Notes: generated from the letters alone by a model not told the origin. 33,710 nucleotides of DNA from an uncultured Lachnotalea sp. (GCA_948470255.1 CAOKOS010000026.1:1-33710), one strand, 5' to 3'. Positions 23,859 to 33,420 are shown, numbered from the stretch's first letter. A program made the numbers and translations.

Positions 23859-24644
23859 ATGGAACAGCCGGGAATTCGTTTAAATAAATATCTCAGTGAA
23901 GCAGGGGTCTGTTCCCGCAGGGAGGCCGACCGGCTTTTGGAGGCAGGGCGGGTTACTGTGGACGGGGAAAAAGCAGTTATGGGACAGAGAATCCTCCCCG
24001 GGCAGCAGGTCTATGTGGATGGGGAACTTGTGGGGGAAAAGGGGCGGCCCGTGCTCCTTCTGGTAAATAAACCGGCAGGGATTGTCTGTACCACTGCAGA
24101 ATTTAAGGGAGAGAAAAACATCGTGGATCTGGTTCATTACCCTGTCCGCCTGTACCCGGTGGGGAGGCTGGATAAAGAATCGGAAGGGCTGATTCTGATG
24201 ACCAACCAGGGGGATTTGATGAATAAAATCCTCAGGCCGGGAAACGCTCATGAAAAAGAGTACTTGGTGGAAGTAAACCGTCCGGTGACGGCAGGATTTC
24301 TGGAAGCGCTGAGGCGGGGCGTCCCCATGCTGGGGACGGTGACGGCGCCATGCCAGGCAGAAAAAACAGGGCCGAAAAGTTTCCGGATGATTTTAACCCA
24401 GGGTCTTAACCGCCAGATCAGGCGAATGTGTGAATACTTTGATTACCGGGTGGTGTCTTTGAAGCGGGTCCGTGTGATGGATTTTGTGGTGGACGGCATA
24501 TCTTCCGGCAGCTACAGGGAGGCCACAGAAGAAGAAATGAAGAAACTTACCCGGCTGCTTGCAGGTTCCGACGGAAGGCCCTACAGGGATAGAGGCAGAA
24601 AAAATGAAACAGACGGCAGAAGGCAGGGGAAACATGGAAAATGA
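23859..24644 (+). CDS. rluF: 23S rRNA pseudouridine synthase RluF
   Basis: 261 aa, ATG 23859 after GAGGGAGG. An S4 RNA-binding domain spans about 6-55 (RLNKYLSEAGVCSRREADRLL). The RsuA-type catalytic domain has the nucleophilic Asp in VGRLDKESEGL (D105), with GDLMNKILRPGNAHEKEYLV and GLNRQIRRMCEYFDY, which match the RluF branch closely. It isomerises a uridine in 23S rRNA in the cytoplasm. The C-terminal ~30 residues are charged and low in complexity. The gene overlaps ligA by 11 bp. Confidence 0.9.
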   Translation: MEQPGIRLNKYLSEAGVCSRREADRLLEAGRVTVDGEKAVMGQRILPGQQVYVDGELVGEKGRPVLLLVNKPAGIVCTTAEFKGEKNIVDLVHYPVRLYPVGRLDKESEGLILMTNQGDLMNKILRPGNAHEKEYLVEVNRPVTAGFLEALRRGVPMLGTVTAPCQAEKTGPKSFRMILTQGLNRQIRRMCEYFDYRVVSLKRVRVMDFVVDGISSGSYREATEEEMKKLTRLLAGSDGRPYRDRGRKNETDGRRQGKHGK

Positions 24645-26601
24645 AAAAAAGCTTGCACGGATGAGAAAGCTGGTTTCCATATTGAGGGAAGCAGGGAAAG
24701 CTTACTATCAGGAAAACCGGGAGGTCATGGGCAATTATGAATATGACCGGCTTTACGACGAGCTTCTGGCCCTGGAGAAAGAGACAGGGGTGATTTTGTC
24801 AAAAAGCCCCACGGTTCAGGTGGGATATGAGCTTTTGGGCGAGCTTCCAAAAGAAGCGCACGAAAGCCCAATGCTTTCTTTGGATAAGACAAAGGAGGCA
24901 GGCGCCCTGGCAAAATGGCTGGGTGACAAGGAGGGGCTTCTTTCCTGGAAGCTGGACGGCCTTACCATTGTGCTCACTTACCGGGAAGGGCAGCTTTTTA
25001 AGGCGGTCACCAGGGGGAACGGAGAAATCGGTGAAGTCATTACCAACAACGCAAAAGTCTTTGCCAACGTCCCTTTATCTGTTTCTTATAAAGGGGAACT
25101 GGTGATCCGCGGGGAAGCTGTCATTTCCTATTCTGATTTTTATAAAATCAATGAAGAGCTGGGAGAGGCGGACGCTAAATATAAGAATCCCAGGAATCTT
25201 TGCAGCGGGTCGGTGCGCCAGCTGAATAATGAGGTTACGGCGAAGCGGAATGTGAGGTTTTATGGGTTTTCCCTGGTGAAGGCAGAGGGGGAAGATTTTG
25301 AAAATTCCAGGGAAAGGCAGCTTTTGTGGCTCCGTGAACAGGGCTTTGATGTGGTGGAGTATAAAAGGGTCAGCCGGGAGACCGTGGCGGAGGTGGTAAA
25401 AGGATTTGCGGAAAAAACGGAGGAAAACGACTTGCCCTCCGACGGCCTGGTTTTGATTTTTGACGATATTGCTTATGGGCGTTCCCTGGGCCATACGGCG
25501 AAATTTCCCAGGGATTCCATTGCTTTTAAGTGGGCGGATGAAATCCAGCTGACCCGCCTTTCTTATATTGAGTGGAGCGCATCCCGCACAGGACTCATTA
25601 ATCCAGTGGCAGTTTTTGAACCGGTGGAGCTGGAGGGGACGACAGTCAGCCGGGCCAGTGTCCACAATGTGAGTATTGTGGAATCCCTTGGGCTGGGGGA
25701 GGGGGATGAGATCACGGTCTATAAAGCTAATATGATCATTCCTCAGATTGCGGAGAACTTGACGAAAAGCGGTTCTGTCAAAATCCCCGATGTGTGCCCC
25801 GTCTGCGGCGGATCCACGGAAATCCGCCAGGAGAACGACGTGAAAGCCTTATATTGTACCAATCCAGAATGTCAGGCTAAAAAAATCAAAGGTTTTTCTT
25901 TATTTGTAAGCAGGGATGCCATGAACATCGACGGGCTTTCCGAAGCCACACTGGAAAAATTTGTGGATGCCGGATTTGTGCGGGGATTTGCAGATTTATT
26001 TTATCTGGAGGATTACAAAGAGCAGATACTTTCCATGGAAGGGTTTGGGGAAAAGTCTTATGAAAATCTTCAGAAATCCCTGGAGAGGGCAAAAGATACC
26101 ACCATGGCAAGATTCGTTTACGGCCTTGGAATTGCAGGCATCGGAGCCGCGGGCGCCAGGATTTTATGCCGGGCTTTCGACTATGATTTTGAAAAATTCC
26201 GCCATGGAAGCAGGGAGGAATTTGAGCAGATAGAAGGAATTGGCCCGGTGATTGCCGACAGCATTTTTCAATATTTTCAGTCGGAGAGGAATAACAGGGA
26301 GGTAGACCGAATGCTTGAGCTGGTGACATTTCATGACGAAATGCCATCAGCGGCCACTGAAGTTCTGGGCGGAAAAACATTTGTCATTACCGGGACAGTG
26401 GAACATTTTTCAAACAGGAAAGAGCTGAAAGACCTGATTGAATCCCTGGGCGGCAAAGTGACAGGTTCCGTGACAGCCAGGACGGATTACCTTATTAACA
26501 ATGATCCCATGTCAGGTTCCTCTAAAAATAAAAAAGCAAAAGAACTGGGGATTCCCATTATTACAGAAGAGGAATTTCTTGAACTGACGGAACAGGAGTA
26601 G
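24634..26601 (+). CDS. ligA: NAD-dependent DNA ligase
   Basis: 655 aa from ATG 24634 (AGGGGA just upstream); the longer frame from 24559 lies inside rluF. Domains: NAD-binding Ia at about 1-70; adenylation domain with the AMP-acceptor Lys in SWKLDGL (K106) and RGNGEIGEVITNN; OB fold; Cys4 zinc finger (CPVCGG ... YCTNPEC, about 388-409); helix-hairpin-helix repeats (about 430-560); C-terminal BRCT (about 577-655, GGKTFVITGTVEHF). It seals nicks during replication and repair. It is a divergent LigA: RGNG replaces the usual RGDG, and PRNLCSGS replaces PRNAAAGS. A second, more standard ligase elsewhere in the genome is possible. Confidence 0.93.
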   Translation: MENEKKLARMRKLVSILREAGKAYYQENREVMGNYEYDRLYDELLALEKETGVILSKSPTVQVGYELLGELPKEAHESPMLSLDKTKEAGALAKWLGDKEGLLSWKLDGLTIVLTYREGQLFKAVTRGNGEIGEVITNNAKVFANVPLSVSYKGELVIRGEAVISYSDFYKINEELGEADAKYKNPRNLCSGSVRQLNNEVTAKRNVRFYGFSLVKAEGEDFENSRERQLLWLREQGFDVVEYKRVSRETVAEVVKGFAEKTEENDLPSDGLVLIFDDIAYGRSLGHTAKFPRDSIAFKWADEIQLTRLSYIEWSASRTGLINPVAVFEPVELEGTTVSRASVHNVSIVESLGLGEGDEITVYKANMIIPQIAENLTKSGSVKIPDVCPVCGGSTEIRQENDVKALYCTNPECQAKKIKGFSLFVSRDAMNIDGLSEATLEKFVDAGFVRGFADLFYLEDYKEQILSMEGFGEKSYENLQKSLERAKDTTMARFVYGLGIAGIGAAGARILCRAFDYDFEKFRHGSREEFEQIEGIGPVIADSIFQYFQSERNNREVDRMLELVTFHDEMPSAATEVLGGKTFVITGTVEHFSNRKELKDLIESLGGKVTGSVTARTDYLINNDPMSGSSKNKKAKELGIPIITEEEFLELTEQE

Positions 26602-26604
26602 ATT

Positions 26605-27522
26605 ATGCCTATTAAAGTACAGAATGATTTGCCGGCGCGGGCAATCCTTGAGACAGAAAATATTTTTATGATGGATGAAAACCGTGCCGTTTCCCAGGAT
26701 ATCCGCCCCCTTCAGATTGTGATTTTGAATCTGATGCCGGTGAAGGAAGAGACGGAGACGCAGCTTCTCCGCGCCCTTTCCAATACGCCGATCCAGCTGG
26801 ATATTACATTTCTTCATATGTCCAGCCACGAGTCCACCCACACATCTTTAAGCCACCTGAATCAGTTTTATGTGACTTTTGATTCCATCCAGAAGCAAAA
26901 ATTCGATGGGATGATCATCACCGGGGCGCCGGTGGAACAGATGGCGTTTGAGGAGGTGGATTACTGGAAGGAGCTGGAAAAGATTATGGACTGGAGCGAT
27001 ACACATGTGACTTCCACAGTCCATATCTGCTGGGGCGCCCAGGCGGGGCTTTATTATCACTATGGGATTCAAAAGCATGAGATGAAGGAAAAGCTGTTTG
27101 GAATCTATGAGCAGCGGGTTATTGACCGTACGGTCCCGCTTGTCCGGGGGTTTGACGATACCTTTCGCGCACCCCATTCCCGATATACGTATGTGAAAAA
27201 AGAAGATATTACGGCATGTTCCGATCTGATGATTCTGGCAGAGTCCGATGAGGCGGGGATTTTCCTGGTTCAGAGCCGGGACGGCCGGCGGATTTTTGTC
27301 ATGGGCCATCCGGAATATGACCGTGTTACCCTGGACGGGGAATACCGCCGCGACCAGGGCAAGGGCATGGATACGGCTATCCCGAAAAATTATTATCCCG
27401 GGGACAACCCGGAAAACAGGCCATGCCTGTCCTGGAGGATGCATGCAAACGCCCTTTACAATAACTGGATTAATTTTTATGTATACCAGGTGACGCCGTA
27501 TCTTTTGGAAAACGGTGAGTAG
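26605..27522 (+). CDS. metA: Homoserine O-acetyltransferase (MetA family)
   Basis: 305 aa, ATG 26605, 3 bp after the ligA stop with AGGAG inside the ligA end, so probably cotranscribed. Catalytic residues fall at family positions: Cys142 (HICWGAQAG), His235 and Glu237 (MGHPEYDR). Residue 111 is Glu (TGAPVEQM), reported as the residue that favours acetyl-CoA; Gly111 in E. coli favours succinyl-CoA. The product is therefore probably O-acetylhomoserine, for methionine synthesis by direct sulfhydrylation. No S-box or T-box leader is seen; expression would come from the rluF promoter. Confidence 0.93.
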   Translation: MPIKVQNDLPARAILETENIFMMDENRAVSQDIRPLQIVILNLMPVKEETETQLLRALSNTPIQLDITFLHMSSHESTHTSLSHLNQFYVTFDSIQKQKFDGMIITGAPVEQMAFEEVDYWKELEKIMDWSDTHVTSTVHICWGAQAGLYYHYGIQKHEMKEKLFGIYEQRVIDRTVPLVRGFDDTFRAPHSRYTYVKKEDITACSDLMILAESDEAGIFLVQSRDGRRIFVMGHPEYDRVTLDGEYRRDQGKGMDTAIPKNYYPGDNPENRPCLSWRMHANALYNNWINFYVYQVTPYLLENGE

Positions 27523-27607
27523 CAGGGGGGTTCTTGCAGCCTTTCGGCCAACGGAGAGGATTAAGATGTTTTTGGAGCATGGCGGGAAATCCCATAAGAG
27601 AAAATGC

Positions 27608-27640
27608 AGCCGGGGCAGTTTGCCCCGGTTGTTTTTCCTT
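27608..27640 (+). terminator. Terminator after metA
   Basis: CCGGGGCA (27610-27617), GTT loop, TGCCCCGG (27621-27628), followed by TTGTTTTTCC. A perfect 8-bp GC-rich stem with a T tract closes the rluF-ligA-metA unit. Confidence 0.88.
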
Positions 27641-27664
27641 TATAGGAAACTGCGTCCTATAAAG
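27638..27664. promoter_or_regulatory. Perfect 10-bp inverted repeat before the NlpC/P60 gene
   Basis: CTTTATAGGA and TCCTATAAAG flank a 7-nt loop. No T run follows, so it is not a standard terminator. A TATAAT (27683-27688) lies just downstream without a good -35. The repeat may be an operator or RNA hairpin for the gene at 27780. Confidence 0.5.
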
Positions 27665-27779
27665 TAAAAAAGTTCTCCTATTTATAATATTCAGAGGAGA
27701 TTTTGGAGTGGTATATCCTTTGGCTACGGTTCATAGAATGTTTTAATTAAAAAACGGACAGGCAGAGGGAGGAAAAACC

Positions 27780-28619
27780 ATGCGAAATAATATTGGAATT
27801 GTAAATGTGCCACTTTTGCGGCTGAAAGAGCGTCCACTTGAAGAAGTACAGACAGTGGATGAAGCGCTTTATGGAATGGAGGTACTGATTCGGGAAAAAA
27901 CGGCGAAAGGAAGCTGGGCGGCTGTGGAAACGGCATACGGTTATCAGGGGTATGTGAAAACGGAGGGACTGGAATGTCATGAATGGAGTATACGAAAATG
28001 GCAGAAGTTGTCCAAATATGTGGTGTGTTCCCCATCTGCAGATGTGTATGAGATGCCCGGATATCAAAATCCTTTTTTATTTACACTTCCAAGAGGCAGT
28101 ATCGTGGCGGCAGCGCCTGGCGAAGGGCAGGCGGGGTGGAGGCTTGTCCGCCTCATCGACGGCAGGGGGGCTTATATGCGGGCGGCGCAGATCCGGCCGC
28201 TTCCTGCAACCCATTATTCCATTAAACAGGAAGAAGAAGCTTTGAGGAAAAGCTTGGTGGAGACAGCCCTTTCCTATTTACATACCCCGTACCGGTGGGG
28301 AGGGAAAACACCATGGGGGATTGACTGTTCCGGGCTTTGCTCCATGGTATACCTGCTCCATGGGATTTATATTTACCGGGATTCAAAAATCAAAGAAGGC
28401 TATCCTGTGAAAGAAATTCCTGTATGCCAAATAAAACCGGGGGATCTTTTATATTTTCCCAGCCATATGGCCCTCTACACCGGAGGACTTCAGTATGTCC
28501 ATGCCACCGGGAAAATGGGGCAGGACGGAGTAGTGGTAAACAGTTTAAACCATATGGCAGAAAATTACAGAAGCGACTTGGCGGCTACTGTGACGGCGGC
28601 AGGCACTGTTTTTGGTTAA
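27780..28619 (+). CDS. Cytoplasmic NlpC/P60 gamma-D-glutamyl endopeptidase (YkfC-like)
   Basis: 279 aa, ATG 27780 after GGGAGG. Two SH3-like domains (about 1-65 and 75-140, the second with YEMPGYQNPFLFTLPRGS) precede an NlpC/P60 domain (about 155-279). The catalytic Cys is in GIDCSGLC (C183); the His residues are in SHMALYTGG and VHATG. There is no signal peptide or membrane segment, so it probably acts on recycled murein peptides in the cytoplasm, as YkfC does, rather than on the wall. The gene stands alone between a terminator and a MarR operon. Confidence 0.88.
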   Translation: MRNNIGIVNVPLLRLKERPLEEVQTVDEALYGMEVLIREKTAKGSWAAVETAYGYQGYVKTEGLECHEWSIRKWQKLSKYVVCSPSADVYEMPGYQNPFLFTLPRGSIVAAAPGEGQAGWRLVRLIDGRGAYMRAAQIRPLPATHYSIKQEEEALRKSLVETALSYLHTPYRWGGKTPWGIDCSGLCSMVYLLHGIYIYRDSKIKEGYPVKEIPVCQIKPGDLLYFPSHMALYTGGLQYVHATGKMGQDGVVVNSLNHMAENYRSDLAATVTAAGTVFG

Positions 28620-28660
28620 GGTTCAAATAGGAAATTATTCTAAATAAAGTATAAAGTACA

Positions 28661-28688
28661 TTGACTTTCCACAGAATCTTATTATAAT
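28661..28688 (+). promoter_or_regulatory. Promoter of the MarR-ABC operon
   Basis: TTGACT (28661-28666), 16-bp spacer, TATAAT (28683-28688), 53 bp before the proposed MarR start. Confidence 0.75.
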
Positions 28689-28709
28689 AATTTTTTGAGT
28701 TAATGATTT

Positions 28710-28730
28710 ACCTGGTTAATTATTTCAGGT
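28710..28730. promoter_or_regulatory. Possible MarR operator
   Basis: ACCTG and CAGGT form an imperfectly centred inverted repeat with an AT-rich middle, downstream of the -10 box and just before the MarR gene. MarR proteins often bind such sites near their own promoter. The arms are short, so this is tentative. Confidence 0.35.
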
Positions 28731-28741
28731 GGAAAGGTGTG

Positions 28742-29203
28742 ATGGGGATGGATGCCGTATGCAGGCTTGGGCATGGTTTTTTTGAACAGATTGAGCGTCT
28801 TCACCGGATGATTTGTATGCAGAAAATGTTTTTGAAGCTGAATCCGGCGGAAATGATGATGTTAATCCAGGTGGAGCGTTGTTTGGAAGAAAACCCAAAA
28901 GGGCAGGGGGTGAAGCCGTCACAGCTGACTGCAGGGGGGATGTTGAGTAAACCGGCCGTATCGAAGATGCTGGGGAACCTGGAAGAGAAAGGTTATCTCA
29001 TGCGGACGGCATCAAAAGGGGACAGGCGGGTGGTTTATGTGAATTTAACAAAGCTTGGGACAGAAAGGCTGAAGGAGGAGAGGGAATACCGGGATCAGAA
29101 AATAAGAAATATCATAAACTCCATGGGGAGGGAAAACATGGAAATGCTTTCAGAACTGATGGAAGGATTTCTTGCTTGCGTCAAAAAGGAGCTGGCAAAA
29201 TGA
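28742..29203 (+). CDS. MarR-family transcriptional regulator
   Basis: 153 aa from ATG 28742 (GGAAAGG upstream; ATG 28748 also possible). The winged helix is visible: helix-turn-helix around GMLSKPAVSKMLGNLEEKGYL, then the wing ASKGDRRVVYVNLTKLG with the typical DRR. Helices at both ends form the dimer. It is expected to repress its own promoter and the two ABC genes that start 84 bp downstream, with release by a drug-like ligand. Confidence 0.9.
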   Translation: MGMDAVCRLGHGFFEQIERLHRMICMQKMFLKLNPAEMMMLIQVERCLEENPKGQGVKPSQLTAGGMLSKPAVSKMLGNLEEKGYLMRTASKGDRRVVYVNLTKLGTERLKEEREYRDQKIRNIINSMGRENMEMLSELMEGFLACVKKELAK

Positions 29204-29287
29204 CAGAAGGAGGGAATGGGTTCATTAAAATGAAGTTCTAAGAGACGGAAAAGAGAGACACAGGAGACTTAAAGGAGAACGACAATT

Positions 29288-31486
29288 ATGATAAAGATTT
29301 TGAAATATCTCAGGCAGTCGGCGGGTTGGGCGTTTCTGATTCTGGCGCTTTTATGTCTGCAGGCATACTGCGATTTATCGCTTCCGCAGTATACCTCGGA
29401 TATTGTTGACGTCGGTATTCAGCAGGGCGGAATTTCCCATACGGCGCCGGAAGTTATCCGGCAGTCTGAGATGGAAAAACTGCTTCTTTTTCTGGAAGAC
29501 GGCCAGCGGCAGTCTGTGGAAAATTCTTATTCTCTGATTTCTAGAGAAAATTTTTCTGAAAAAGAATATGGGCAATATGAAAAACAGTACCCGGCCATGG
29601 AAAAAGAGCCGCTGCTCATAAAAAATAATTTATCCCGGGAGGCGGAAGAAGAGCTGGACGGGATTTTAAGCAGGGCGGAGATCCTTGTGACGGCCACAAA
29701 CCAGATGGGAATGGACGTATCTGATCTTCCCAGGGAAAAGCTGGATGAAATCGCTGAGGAAATAGAAAGCAAGACGGCATCTCTTTCAGATTCGATTTTA
29801 AACCAGATGGGAATTTCCTATGTAAAAGGGGAATATGGAGCCATTGGCATAAATACGGCCAAAAAGCAGACGGATTACCTGTTTTTGGCCGGACTCAAAA
29901 TGCTTGGGATTGCGCTTCTTGCCATGGCCGCCAATGTACTGGTATGCCTCATTGCTTCCCGGGTAGCTGCCGGTGTTGGATTAAGACTCCGGGGACAAGT
30001 GTTCCAAAAAGTGATTTCCTTTTCCGGCGGGGAGATGGACCGGTTTTCCACATCTTCTTTGATTACCAGGAGTACCAACGATATCCAGCAGGTACAGATG
30101 GTGACAGTGCTGCTGCTCAGAATGGTATTATATGCGCCGATTATCGGCATCGGGGGCCTGTTTAAGGTGATTCGTTCAGAAGCCTCGATGGCATGGATTA
30201 TCGGAGTGGCCGTGCTGGCGGTGAGCCTCTTAGTCGTCTTTTTAATGGTGGTGGCCATGCCCAGGTTCAAGCTTATGCAGAAACTGGTGGACCGGGTCAA
30301 TTTGGTGGCCAGGGAAATTTTGACAGGGCTTCCCGTCATCCGCGCATTCAGTAGGGAAAAACATGAAGAGGCGCGGTTTGACACAGCAAACAGGGATTTG
30401 ACAAGGACCATGCTTTTTACCAACAGGTGTATGTCCTTTATGATGCCTGCCATGATGTTTATTATGAATGGCATCACAGTGCTGATTCTTTGGACCGGCG
30501 CCCATGGAATCGATGCAGGGAATCTCCAAGTGGGGGACATGATGGCATTTATTACTTATACTATGCAGATTGTCATGGCATTCCTGATGATTACCATGGT
30601 ATCCATTATGCTGCCCAGGGCTGCTGTGGCTGCTGGCAGAATTGATGAAGTACTGACGACGGAGGTTTCCATACACGAAAAGCCATCGCCGAAAAAGCTT
30701 CCTGAGACAGCAAAAGGCGTTGTGGAATTTAATCATGTGTCTTTCCGGTATCCTGGAGCCGAAAACGATGTGCTCCATGACATCACCTTTACGGCAAAGC
30801 CAGGGGAAACGACTGCGTTCATCGGCAGTACCGGAAGCGGGAAATCCACGTTGGTGAACTTGCTTCCCAGGCTTTATGATGTGACAGAGGGGAAAATTAC
30901 GGTGGACGGCGTCGATGTGCGGGAGCTTTCCTTAAAAAATCTCCGGGAACAGATTGGCTTCGTGCCTCAGAAAGGTGTCCTTTTTTCCGGCACCATCGCC
31001 TCCAATCTGCGGTTCGGAAAGAGGGATTCCAGCGAGGAAGACCTTAAGGCGGCGGCTTTTGTTGCCCAGGCAGCAGATTTCGTGGAAGAGAAACCTGAGA
31101 AATATGAAAGCCATATTGCCCAGGGCGGCGCCAATGTATCTGGAGGACAGAAGCAGAGGCTTTCCATTGCGCGGGCTGTGATAAAGGAACCCAATATTTA
31201 TGTATTTGACGACAGCTTTTCCGCCCTGGATTTTAAGACAGATTCTGCTTTGCGGAAGGCGCTGAACGAATATGCCGCGGAAAGCACGAAGCTGGTGGTG
31301 GCCCAGAGAGTCAGTACGATTCTCCATGCAGAGCAGATTATTGTACTGGATGAGGGACGCATTGTGGGAAAAGGAAATCACAGAGAGCTTTTGGAAACTT
31401 GTGAAGTTTACAGGCAGATTGCCAAATCACAGCTTTCAGAGGAAGAGCTTCAGTCTTCAGAAAAGGAGGAATTTGGACATGAGTGA
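29288..31486 (+). CDS. ABC multidrug exporter half, degenerate-site subunit
   Basis: 732 aa, ATG 29288 after AAGGAG. There are six transmembrane helices, with a large inserted hydrophilic domain between the first two (about 35-190), as in the larger subunits of Firmicutes heterodimeric exporters. NBD at about 475-720: Walker A STGSGKST (about 513-520), signature VSGGQKQR, and Walker B IYVFDDSFSALD, where Asp replaces the catalytic Glu. The loss of Glu marks it as the TM287/BmrC-type partner whose own ATP site is weak. It overlaps the next gene by 8 bp and pairs with its product. Confidence 0.92.
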   Translation: MIKILKYLRQSAGWAFLILALLCLQAYCDLSLPQYTSDIVDVGIQQGGISHTAPEVIRQSEMEKLLLFLEDGQRQSVENSYSLISRENFSEKEYGQYEKQYPAMEKEPLLIKNNLSREAEEELDGILSRAEILVTATNQMGMDVSDLPREKLDEIAEEIESKTASLSDSILNQMGISYVKGEYGAIGINTAKKQTDYLFLAGLKMLGIALLAMAANVLVCLIASRVAAGVGLRLRGQVFQKVISFSGGEMDRFSTSSLITRSTNDIQQVQMVTVLLLRMVLYAPIIGIGGLFKVIRSEASMAWIIGVAVLAVSLLVVFLMVVAMPRFKLMQKLVDRVNLVAREILTGLPVIRAFSREKHEEARFDTANRDLTRTMLFTNRCMSFMMPAMMFIMNGITVLILWTGAHGIDAGNLQVGDMMAFITYTMQIVMAFLMITMVSIMLPRAAVAAGRIDEVLTTEVSIHEKPSPKKLPETAKGVVEFNHVSFRYPGAENDVLHDITFTAKPGETTAFIGSTGSGKSTLVNLLPRLYDVTEGKITVDGVDVRELSLKNLREQIGFVPQKGVLFSGTIASNLRFGKRDSSEEDLKAAAFVAQAADFVEEKPEKYESHIAQGGANVSGGQKQRLSIARAVIKEPNIYVFDDSFSALDFKTDSALRKALNEYAAESTKLVVAQRVSTILHAEQIIVLDEGRIVGKGNHRELLETCEVYRQIAKSQLSEEELQSSEKEEFGHE

Positions 31487-33350
31487 CGGGACAGAAAAAA
31501 CTCCGAAAAGTGCGGCTCAGAAAATGGCAGTGCCACGGATGGGGCATGGAAGGATGGGCGGCCCGGGAGGCGGGGAAAAGGCCAGGGATTTCGGAAAAAC
31601 CATGAAGAAGCTTGTCTCTTATATGGGGCGTTACAAATGGGGAATCCTGACAGTTTTAATTTTTGCAGTGGGCAGTACGGTGTTCAATGTCATTGGCCCG
31701 AAAATTTTGGGACAGGCAACGACGAAGATTTTTAACGGGCTTGCAGACAAGCTTTCAGGAGGGGCGGGCATTGACTTTTCCGGTATTGGTAGGATTTTGC
31801 TGATTCTTCTTGTACTTTATGGAATCAGCGCCTTATGCAGTTTTATCCAGAATTTTACCATGACAACTATTTCCCAGAAGGTCAGCTTCCGTATGCGGAA
31901 AGAAATGTCGGAAAAAATCAACCGTCTGCCCATGAATTATTATGACACAAGGACTTATGGGGAGGTGCTTTCCAGGATTACCAATGATGTGGATACTTTG
32001 GGGCAAAGTCTGAATCAGAGCGTCACCCAAATGATTACTTCCATTACCATGATCATCGGTGTCTTTATTATGATGCTTTCCATCAGCCCTTTGATGACGG
32101 TGATTGCACTCTTAATCCTTCCTGTTTCCATGGGCCTTATTTCGTTTATTATTAAACGTTCCCAGAAATTTTTCCGCCAGCAGCAGGAATATCTGGGGCG
32201 CGTCAATGGCCAGGTGGAGGAAAACTACGGCGGACATACGGTTATTAAGGTGTTTAACCGGGAAGACGAAGTTTTACGGGAATTTAATGAAACAAATGAA
32301 ATGCTTTACCAGTCGGGGTGGAAGTCTCAGTTTTTTTCCGGTATGATGCAGCCTGTCATGCAGTTTGTGGGAAATTTAGGCTATGTGGCAGTGGCCATTG
32401 CGGGCAGTTTTCTGACCATACGGGGGACGATCCAGGTGGGCGATATCCAGTCTTTTATCCAGTATGTGAGGAATTTTACCCAGCCCATCACCCAGCTTGC
32501 CCAGGTTTCCAACCTTTTACAGTCTACGGCGGCGGCAGCAGAACGTATTTTTGAATTTCTGGAAGAAGAGGAGGAGGGGCAGAAAGCAGAACACCCTGCT
32601 TCCCTTAAGGGAATTGAAGGAAATGTGACCTTTGATCACGTAAAATTCGGCTATCGTCCTGACAAAATCATCATTAATGATTTTAGCGCGGAGATCTCAG
32701 CGGGAAAGAAAATTGCCATTGTCGGTCCCACTGGAGCCGGAAAGACCACGTTGGTGAAGCTTCTTATGAGATTTTATGATGTGAATGACGGAGCGATCCG
32801 TATTGATGGGAAAGATATCCGTTCCTTTAACCGAAGTGAACTGAGAGAGCTTTTTGGAATGGTGCTTCAGGATACCTGGCTTTTCAAAGGTTCTATTATG
32901 GAAAATATCCGTTACGGAAAATTGGACGCTTCCGATGATGAAGTCATTGCCGCGGCAAAGGCCGCCCATGCCCATCATTTTATTTCCACCCTTCCTGATG
33001 GCTATGATCTGGAACTCAATGAAGAGGCGGGAAATGTTTCCCAAGGCCAGAAACAGCTTCTGACCATTGCCAGAGCCATTCTGGCAGACAATAAAATCCT
33101 GATTTTGGACGAGGCTACCAGCTCTGTGGATACGAGAACAGAGGAAAGAATCCAGAAAGCGATGGACAACCTGATGCGCGGGCGTACCAGCTTTGTTATC
33201 GCCCACAGGCTTTCTACCATACGGGACGCCGATTTGATTCTTGTGATGAAAGACGGCGACATCATTGAGCAGGGAACCCACGAAGAGCTGCTTCAAAAAG
33301 AAGGCTTTTATGCGGAGCTTTATAACAGCCAGTTTGAAAGGACTGCATAA
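31479..33350 (+). CDS. ABC multidrug exporter half, catalytic subunit
   Basis: 623 aa from ATG 31479 (AGGAGG upstream; overlaps the previous stop). A Gly/Lys-rich lead is followed by six transmembrane helices (about 45-340) and an NBD (about 380-620). The NBD has Walker A GPTGAGKTT (about 417), signature VSQGQKQ with Gln in place of the second position of SGGQ, and Walker B ILILDEATSSVD with an intact Glu. The intact Glu here, together with the Asp variant in the partner and the SQGQ signature here, fits one working and one degenerate ATP site. It exports drugs or lipids at the membrane; the substrate is unknown. Confidence 0.92.
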   Translation: MSDGTEKTPKSAAQKMAVPRMGHGRMGGPGGGEKARDFGKTMKKLVSYMGRYKWGILTVLIFAVGSTVFNVIGPKILGQATTKIFNGLADKLSGGAGIDFSGIGRILLILLVLYGISALCSFIQNFTMTTISQKVSFRMRKEMSEKINRLPMNYYDTRTYGEVLSRITNDVDTLGQSLNQSVTQMITSITMIIGVFIMMLSISPLMTVIALLILPVSMGLISFIIKRSQKFFRQQQEYLGRVNGQVEENYGGHTVIKVFNREDEVLREFNETNEMLYQSGWKSQFFSGMMQPVMQFVGNLGYVAVAIAGSFLTIRGTIQVGDIQSFIQYVRNFTQPITQLAQVSNLLQSTAAAAERIFEFLEEEEEGQKAEHPASLKGIEGNVTFDHVKFGYRPDKIIINDFSAEISAGKKIAIVGPTGAGKTTLVKLLMRFYDVNDGAIRIDGKDIRSFNRSELRELFGMVLQDTWLFKGSIMENIRYGKLDASDDEVIAAAKAAHAHHFISTLPDGYDLELNEEAGNVSQGQKQLLTIARAILADNKILILDEATSSVDTRTEERIQKAMDNLMRGRTSFVIAHRLSTIRDADLILVMKDGDIIEQGTHEELLQKEGFYAELYNSQFERTA

Positions 33351-33414
33351 AATCCTTTCTGTACGGCTGAACCAAAAATAAAAAGCAACGGGCGAGCCGT
33401 ACAGGCAGGATTTT
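33351..33414. terminator. Bidirectional terminator between convergent genes
   Basis: An interrupted inverted repeat (33351-33368 with 33395-33412, 16 of 18 pairs, perfect core CTGTACGGCT/AGCCGTACAG) surrounds a 26-nt loop. It ends in TTTT on one strand and in T-rich sequence on the other. It separates the ABC operon from the opposing gene. Confidence 0.7.
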
Positions 33415-33420
33415 CATGGG

